From the NCBI GenBank assembly GCA_032355985.1, contig JAUKVZ010000001.1:558001-622000 (forward strand): a stretch of 64,000 bases of DNA. The letters are read 5' to 3'. The translations under genes were made by a program, and so were the position numbers. The first letter of the stretch is position 1; each line of letters begins with the position of its first letter. Shown piece by piece: positions 58,992-64,000 of the stretch. The notes under the pieces are model-generated. The model had not been told where the DNA came from and did not search any database. It was given only the letters and a program-made list of their open reading frames with translations. Origin of the DNA: Sarcodiotheca gaudichaudii. Taxonomy: Eukaryota; Rhodophyta; Florideophyceae; Gigartinales; Solieriaceae.

Positions 58992-60920
58992 TCACTCGCC
59001 GAACAGCGTCTCCTCCTCTTCCGGATCAGGCGCGGCGCTCATCGGTTCGGCTGTCGGTTCCGCGTCAGCCTCCGTGTCGCTTGCGACGCTGTCGATGATG
59101 ACCGTGTTCTCGTCGCGATCAAGTCTGCCATTCCCGCTCTCGCCGAGGGCATCCACTTCGGATTGCTCATCCGCAAGTTCGGTGCGGCTGGTTGCCACTT
59201 CCTGCAGATCTGCGGCGACGCGTTCAATGTCGATCTTCGGATCGATGGTGTGCAGCGAGCGTGCGACTTCGATGATGTATCGCTGAAATACGTCGCGGCG
59301 CTCGGACTCGCGTTTGATGCGCTGGCGACGCCGAACATAGGAAGCGAGCTTGCGTCCGCACTCCTGCAGCGCCAGCCGCATTTCTTTGCGAATCTCGTCG
59401 TAGTCGGCGATCGCCTCTTTACTTTCACTGGTGAATGGCACCCAGACGCTCGCCATGTGGATCATGATGACGATGGGCGCATCCGGCGCGGCGCCGCGTC
59501 CCTGTGAGAGCCCGTAGTTGCGCCACTTCGTCTCGACCATTGCCTTGTAGAGCGCGCAAGCGGATTGCTGATACAGCAGCGGCACGCGATTGGCGAACCG
59601 GATGACGCGAGCAAGTTGATCCTTGGGAAGATCGCCGCCGAATGCGAGGCCGACTTCGATCTGAAACGGATTGCCCCGATACACAGCGGGCGGACGGGTC
59701 GACGCCGTGTAGAATTCCGCACGAACGCCTTTGAGAAGTCCGGCGAGAATCTGCTTGGTTCCGATGGGCGCCAGGCAATCGAGCTGCGGCCCCATCAGTT
59801 TGACCTGCTGAATCGCCTTGTAGATCGCCTCGGCTTCAGCGTGGCCGATGTTCTTGACCCAGGTTCTCGTCGTGACACCCGCTATTTCACAGATCTGCTG
59901 CGAGACTTTGGAACTGACGCGACTGAACTCGTTCGTCAGAAACCCGCCGAGCTGATTGTGTTCGGTCTGCCGAAGCAGCGTGAGCAGTGTGCCCAGCTCC
60001 ACGCCGCGCGGATGTGGCTTGATCTCACGCGGCTCGGGAGGCAGTTCGTGCACGGTGTTCGGGAAGACGATGATGTCGCCGATCTTCGTCGTGTGCTTCA
60101 GTGCGCCGATTTCATCTGCTGACTCGCGCCCGGGGATCGAGCCATTCTTCGTCTCCCGCGTATCCATCAGCGAAGAGTCATCCCCGTCGTCAGCGGCTGA
60201 CTTCTGCGGCGGACGGAAGCTCAGCCGCGCGTGCGGATTCGCGATGGCAGTCTGTTCCAGGTACTCGTCAATACTCGTGCGGCCGCGCGTGTATCGACCT
60301 TCCAGCTCGATCATGACGCGCGTGCCGGTGTGCTCCGGGAAGTCATCCGTCTCGACATCGACCGTCACTTCGGGCCGGTTCTTCGTCGTATCCATCGCAA
60401 GCTCGACGTGATGGGCTGGTTTGCCCTTCTTCCAGCGCGTCGTGATGACCATGGGCTTGCCCGTCGTCATCAGGCCATACATGCCGGCTGCGGAAATGCC
60501 GATGCCCTGCTGGCCCCGGGACATCTTCAGGCGATGAAACTTTGAGCCGTAGAGCAACTTGCCGAAGATGTTGTCGATCTGCTTGCGGACGATGCCGGGG
60601 CCGTTGTCCTGAATCGTGATGCGATATCGGTTCTCGTCGATCTCCGGCAGGTGATCGATCGCGACGTGAATGTCCGGCAGAATCCCGGCCTCTTCACATG
60701 CGTCCAGCGCGTTGTCGACCGCTTCCTTGACGGTGGTGAGCATCGCCTTGCGCGGATTGTCGAATCCCAGCAGATGCCGGTTCTTGGCGAAGAACTCGGA
60801 GACGGAGATCTCGCGCTGCGACTTGGCGAGCGTTTCCGCATCGCGGCTGCGACGCACATTCGCTCGCTTCTTGGAGGGCTTCCGTGCCCCGACTTTCTTC
60901 TTCTTCCCTGACGTCATCAT
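58992..60920 (-). CDS. top6B: DNA topoisomerase VI subunit B
   Basis: This is the ATPase subunit that pairs with top6A. The 642-residue protein has a basic N-terminal tail, GHKL ATPase motifs (KEAVDNALDACEE, ITIQDNGPGIVRKQ and RGQQGIGISAAGMYG), a helix-two-turn-helix-like linker region around residues 330-400 (LRQTEHNQLGGFLTNEFSRV and HAEAEAIYKAI), and the transducer domain with the switch lysine in VPFTSESKEAIADYDE. An acidic C-terminal tail of about 70 residues follows. The acidic tail of B and the basic tails may interact. It begins with ATG-ATG at 60920 and is the first gene of the pair. Confidence 0.92.
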   Translation of the reverse strand: MMTSGKKKKVGARKPSKKRANVRRSRDAETLAKSQREISVSEFFAKNRHLLGFDNPRKAMLTTVKEAVDNALDACEEAGILPDIHVAIDHLPEIDENRYRITIQDNGPGIVRKQIDNIFGKLLYGSKFHRLKMSRGQQGIGISAAGMYGLMTTGKPMVITTRWKKGKPAHHVELAMDTTKNRPEVTVDVETDDFPEHTGTRVMIELEGRYTRGRTSIDEYLEQTAIANPHARLSFRPPQKSAADDGDDSSLMDTRETKNGSIPGRESADEIGALKHTTKIGDIIVFPNTVHELPPEPREIKPHPRGVELGTLLTLLRQTEHNQLGGFLTNEFSRVSSKVSQQICEIAGVTTRTWVKNIGHAEAEAIYKAIQQVKLMGPQLDCLAPIGTKQILAGLLKGVRAEFYTASTRPPAVYRGNPFQIEVGLAFGGDLPKDQLARVIRFANRVPLLYQQSACALYKAMVETKWRNYGLSQGRGAAPDAPIVIMIHMASVWVPFTSESKEAIADYDEIRKEMRLALQECGRKLASYVRRRQRIKRESERRDVFQRYIIEVARSLHTIDPKIDIERVAADLQEVATSRTELADEQSEVDALGESGNGRLDRDENTVIIDSVASDTEADAEPTAEPMSAAPDPEEEETLFGE

Positions 60921-61002
60921 TCGGAAATACTAGAAAGCGAATGTCGTTCCTGTTGAATGCACACTTCCATCATCGGATCCGGCGCGCGACAGCATAGAAA
61001 AC

Positions 61003-61036
61003 CGGCCCTGCATCCGAGCGGGCGGATGCAGGGCCG
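61003..61036 (-). terminator. Intrinsic terminator after the calcium-loop gene
   Basis: A perfect 14-base-pair stem (CGGCCCTGCATCCG at 61003-61016 and its complement at 61023-61036) with a six-base loop. On the minus strand the stem is followed by GTTTTCT. It lies 42 bases after the stop of the calcium-loop gene and 83 bases before top6B, so it should end the former transcript and leave topoisomerase VI with its own promoter in the remaining gap. Confidence 0.75.
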
Positions 61037-61077
61037 TGCAAGATCTGACGTGTTGTGTGAAGCGAAGATCAGTCGGG

Positions 61078-61893
61078 TCACTCGTCCTCGTCGGAGCGGC
61101 CGAGGAACTCGGCGAGATCCGCAGAACTGATGACGCCGTCCCCGTCAAAGTCGAAGGCGGAGTTGAACTGCTGTTCTCCAACGCGGGCGCCGAACCCTTC
61201 TAGCAGGCTGGCGAGTCGTTCTTCGCGGGTGGGCAGGGCGTCAGCCGCAGGTTCGGCGGCAGGCCTGCCGAGCAACTCGGCAAGATCGCGGGCGCCGACC
61301 AGGCCATCCTGATCAAGATCGAATCGCGAGCTGAATCGCTCATCCCCGGTGCGCGTGCCCCATGCCTCGAGCAACTCGTTGACATCAGCCGCAGTGGGAG
61401 GCGCCTCTTCGGTTTCCTCCGCCACAGGCTCTTCAGCGCTGAAGTTGCCAAGCAACTGAGCGAGATCATTGGCGCCGATGCGACCGTCGTTATCCAGGTC
61501 GTATTCGCTCGCGAACCGCTCCTGGCCGGAGACCGTGCCCCAGGCCTCAAGCAGGCCGTCAAGGTCGTTCTGATTGAAAATGGGAGTCGACAGCGCCTGC
61601 GATTGCGGCGAAGAGGACTCGCGAAGCGCAGAACTCGCGTTCGCATGGGGATCAGTGAGGCGAAGTTCCTGCGCGTCGGACCCGTAAGTCTTGCGCGTCA
61701 GCGCGGGATTTTCGTATCCAGCCGCGATCTCGCGAGGCTTCGCGGGGCTGAATGTGTCCGTTCGAGCGGCAAGCGTCTTTGCAAGCCGGTCCGCCTGGCC
61801 AGCCTCATGGGCCTTCTTGATGACCAGATTGGATGGTTCGCGGAGTGACGTGGCCGCGTGTGCCGGACTCAGTGATGACGATTCGACAGGCAT
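61078..61893 (-). CDS. Three-unit dockerin-like calcium-loop protein, no signal peptide
   Basis: The ATG at 61893 lies nine bases after GAAAGGAC and gives 271 residues; the open frame continues upstream by 16 codons. The first 105 residues are charged, Ser/Ala-rich and likely disordered. Three related units follow (about 107-150, 167-210 and 225-266). Each has a helix with LLEAWGT or LLEGFGA, then a calcium loop DLDNDGRIGANDL, DLDQDGLVGARDL or DFDGDGVISSADL, and an ending LAxxLG. Each unit carries one full loop, as in half of a dockerin. Linkers are rich in Glu, Pro and Ala. No signal peptide or membrane span is seen, so location is unsure. Confidence 0.8.
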   Translation of the reverse strand: MPVESSSLSPAHAATSLREPSNLVIKKAHEAGQADRLAKTLAARTDTFSPAKPREIAAGYENPALTRKTYGSDAQELRLTDPHANASSALRESSSPQSQALSTPIFNQNDLDGLLEAWGTVSGQERFASEYDLDNDGRIGANDLAQLLGNFSAEEPVAEETEEAPPTAADVNELLEAWGTRTGDERFSSRFDLDQDGLVGARDLAELLGRPAAEPAADALPTREERLASLLEGFGARVGEQQFNSAFDFDGDGVISSADLAEFLGRSDEDE

Positions 61894-62157
61894 TTGGATC
61901 GTCCTTTCTCTGTCTTGAGGAGGGGGGCACGATCGCCCCACGAGCTATCTCGCAATCCGGGCGCCAGAGTTCTCGGTCCGGAGTCAAACGAGCCGCACGC
62001 TTGCCGGGGCCCGGCGCTTTCAGACCAGACCGACTGATCGATCAGGTCTCCGCCTCTTTCGTCAACTGCCCGACTTGCCGCCGATGCCCGGGCCGCCGGT
62101 CGCCGAGAAAACCCTCGGGAGAGAAGAGAACACGTCCGGACAGGAGGCGCATCACTG

Positions 62158-63471
62158 ATGGACGGCAATCAACGCTCAAACGGCTTCGCATCCACCGGCA
62201 CCCGCTGGATTCGAAGATCACTTGCCTGCTGCCTGTTCGCTGCCGCATCCGCGGCCCAGGCAGGGCAGTCGTATTACGTCCGCACCATCGGCGATGACGC
62301 CGCCAGCGGTCTGACGCCCGAGGAAGCGTTCGCCAGCGTGCAGCGCGGCATCGTCGCGCTGCAGGCGCCCGGTGATTCGCTGATCGTGGGCCCGGGGAGA
62401 TACTTCGAGGCGCTCGATATCGGCGCCGAAGCCGGTGAGGCTGCCATCGATGGCACGAAGGACGATCCCTGCATCATCATGGGCGATCGCAGCGGCGCGC
62501 TGACGGGAGACGCCCCGGGGCCGATCGTCATTGATGGCGCCGACGAAGAGAGCTTCGGCCTGCGCGTCCACGGGCGGCATTACTGGAAGATCTCCGGGCT
62601 GGAGTTCCGCAATCAGCAGAAGTACGGCGTCGCGGCCAAGGTCTCTCAGGGACTGGAGGTCAATGACTGCGTCATTGACGGCCCCACGCATTTCGCGGTG
62701 CTCGGGTATCGCTGCCGCGACATGAGTCTGGACGGCAATACGATCGAACGCGATCGATTCTCCGGCCATTGCATCTATGTATGGGTCGAAGCGGGCGAAC
62801 TGGCAGTCACCGGCAATCGATTCAACATGCAAGACGATGCGTACCTGAGCACGCCCTTCAAGAAGGGTGAGCGCAAACGCCGCGATGGCGATCTTGAGGC
62901 AGGCGCAGTCTTTCCATATGGCGTCGTTGCAGTTGGTTACGGCGGTCAGCCTGTCGATATTCGATTCGAGGAGAACATCGGCAGCGACTGCTACCTGGGC
63001 ATGTTCGCCTATGGCATCGGCGAGGATTCGAAGGTGACAATCCGATCGAACACGCTCACGGGCTGCTACTACCCGATGTACGTGTACGGGTTCAAATCGC
63101 CCGAGGTCGTCATCGATCGAAATGTGCTGACGGACTCCTTCTTCGGTCCGTCCGGCTACGGCGCCGACGCCCTGATCTCACGGACGATCGTCCACAACAT
63201 CACGCGCCCCGGTCGATTCTCCGGCGCGAGCGTGAACGCTGATTTCCTCGATGAGGATCCGCAGTTCGCCGACGCAGCTGGAGGAGACTTCACGCCGGTC
63301 GCCGCCTCAGTGCTCGAGACACTGGGTACGGATTACACGCTGGCCAAGGTGGAGCGCATGTCGGACAAGGCGGCGGTCGAGAGCCCGCTGACCAGCCTGC
63401 GTGAGGAGCTTCGGACGAACCGCACGGAAGCAATCGTCGACGCTGGCTCCGATGAGGACGGCGGCGAGTAA
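62158..63471 (+). CDS. Exported right-handed beta-helix protein
   Basis: The 437-residue protein starts at an ATG ten bases after GGAGG. The signal peptide runs to about residue 36 (RRSLACCLFAAASAAQA-GQ). The mature part opens with YYVRTIGDDAASGLTPEEAF and DSLIVGPGRYFEALDI, the entry pattern of parallel beta-helix (pectate-lyase-like) proteins, followed by repeats of short strands such as WKISGLEFRN, LEVNDCVIDGP, MSLDGNTIERD, LAVTGNRFNM and VTIRSNTLTG. Beta-helix proteins often act on or bind polysaccharides. No catalytic residues can be assigned safely. It diverges from the calcium-loop gene across 264 bases. Confidence 0.82.
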   Translation: MDGNQRSNGFASTGTRWIRRSLACCLFAAASAAQAGQSYYVRTIGDDAASGLTPEEAFASVQRGIVALQAPGDSLIVGPGRYFEALDIGAEAGEAAIDGTKDDPCIIMGDRSGALTGDAPGPIVIDGADEESFGLRVHGRHYWKISGLEFRNQQKYGVAAKVSQGLEVNDCVIDGPTHFAVLGYRCRDMSLDGNTIERDRFSGHCIYVWVEAGELAVTGNRFNMQDDAYLSTPFKKGERKRRDGDLEAGAVFPYGVVAVGYGGQPVDIRFEENIGSDCYLGMFAYGIGEDSKVTIRSNTLTGCYYPMYVYGFKSPEVVIDRNVLTDSFFGPSGYGADALISRTIVHNITRPGRFSGASVNADFLDEDPQFADAAGGDFTPVAASVLETLGTDYTLAKVERMSDKAAVESPLTSLREELRTNRTEAIVDAGSDEDGGE

Positions 63472-63583
63472 CGCCTGACATTTCCCGGGTTGATTCAGCG
63501 ACGCAGACGGCCTGCTCTGGCAGTGTTCGAATGCGTCGCTATTCTACGCGCACATCGCAGCATCGAACCCGAGGAGAATAGAC

Positions 63584-64000
63584 GTGGAGACGACCCTGAT
63601 CATTCTGAAGCCCGACGCCGTGCAGCGCGGAATCATGGGCGAGATCATCACCCGATTTGAGAAAAAGGGCCTGCAGATCGTCGGTTGCAAAATGATGACG
63701 ATCAGCCAGGAACTGGCGGCCAGGCACTATGAGGCGCATCAGGGCAAGCCGTTCTACAACGGGCTTGTGGGCTTCATGACAAGCTCTCCCGTTCTCGTCC
63801 TGGCGATTCGAGGGATGGGCGCCATCGCCATCAGCCGCAAGATGATGGGCGCGACATTCGGCTCTCAGGCCGAGCCGGGCACCATTCGTGGCGATTACGG
63901 CGTCTCGAACTCGTTCAATCTGATCCACGGATCCGACAGCCCGGAAGCTGCGGAGCGCGAGATCGGCCTGTTCTTCGGACAGGGCGAAGTGCAGCCGTTT
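63584..64000 (+). CDS. ndk: Nucleoside diphosphate kinase, 5' part
   Basis: This gene is cut by the right edge of the window. It starts with GTG at 63584, eight bases after GAGGAG, and 139 codons are visible. The protein reads METTLIILKPDAVQRGIMGE, the usual first line of NDK, continues with MTSSPVLVLAIRG and GATFGSQAEPGTIRGDYG, and has the catalytic histidine in NLIHGSDSPEAAEREI. It balances nucleoside triphosphate pools. The plus-strand frame is the real one; an open minus-strand frame over it is not supported. Confidence 0.94.
   Translation, partial: METTLIILKPDAVQRGIMGEIITRFEKKGLQIVGCKMMTISQELAARHYEAHQGKPFYNGLVGFMTSSPVLVLAIRGMGAIAISRKMMGATFGSQAEPGTIRGDYGVSNSFNLIHGSDSPEAAEREIGLFFGQGEVQPF

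Noticed and set aside
63539-63928. Minus-strand open frame over the right end
   Set aside because: The plus-strand frame encodes nucleoside diphosphate kinase with intact motifs, so the minus frame is a shadow.

Overview
The window is a gene-dense, G+C-rich bacterial chromosome segment. It looks like a planctomycete, most likely of the class Phycisphaerae. The main clues are dockerin-like calcium loops of the 'NGDG..NAADLASLLGAWG' type in an exported FG-GAP protein, a second protein with three such units, bacterial genes for DNA topoisomerase VI, ANTAR and PilZ regulators, sulfotransferases and a large membrane pyrophosphatase. I saw no tRNA, rRNA, CRISPR array, insertion sequence or prophage. 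Both ends cut a gene: a phosphatase-like protein on the left and nucleoside diphosphate kinase on the right.

Bases 507-16420 are a catabolic block, almost all on the minus strand. Read in the direction of transcription it holds an acyl-CoA carboxylase beta subunit (MCC type), HMG-CoA lyase, three crotonase-fold proteins, an acyl-CoA dehydrogenase, leucine dehydrogenase, and E1 alpha, E1 beta and E2 of a branched-chain 2-oxoacid dehydrogenase, followed by an MgtC-like membrane protein and asparaginyl-tRNA synthetase. Together these cover leucine to acetoacetate plus acetyl-CoA, apart from the biotin carboxylase half of MCC and a dedicated E3. A small FlbD-like gene and a lower-G+C exported orphan sit inside the dehydrogenase genes.

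Bases 16483-20294 hold a membrane sensor kinase whose phospho-accepting histidine is replaced by proline, and, divergent from it, the exported calcium-loop protein. Bases 20304-27584 are a complete phosphate regulon on the minus strand in the order phoB-phoR-pstS-pstC-pstA-pstB-phoU, with a candidate Pho box before pstS and a strong hairpin between pstS and pstC. rsfS follows upstream. A plus-strand cassette at 28241-30799 encodes a lipopolysaccharide-kinase-like protein and two sulfotransferases, which suggests modification of a surface glycan.

Bases 30811-44327 are mostly housekeeping: membrane pyrophosphatase with a long insert, rpsU, a YacP-like nuclease, a Tat-type lipoprotein, citrate synthase, a guanine-deaminase-like enzyme, rhomboid protease, trpF, moaC, two unknowns and ileS. 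Bases 44522-56500 hold a HEAT-repeat protein with aroK, two PilZ proteins (one a degenerate PilZ-receiver-HPt fusion), a Fur/PerR-type regulator, ispG, a DUF1579 protein, threonine synthase, gamma-glutamyltransferase and a BtpA-family protein. Bases 56935-64000 hold an ANTAR response regulator, the topoisomerase VI A and B genes, a three-unit calcium-loop protein with a clear terminator, an exported beta-helix protein and the start of ndk.

Functions are assigned from motifs read by eye. No database search was run, and family names should be read accordingly.
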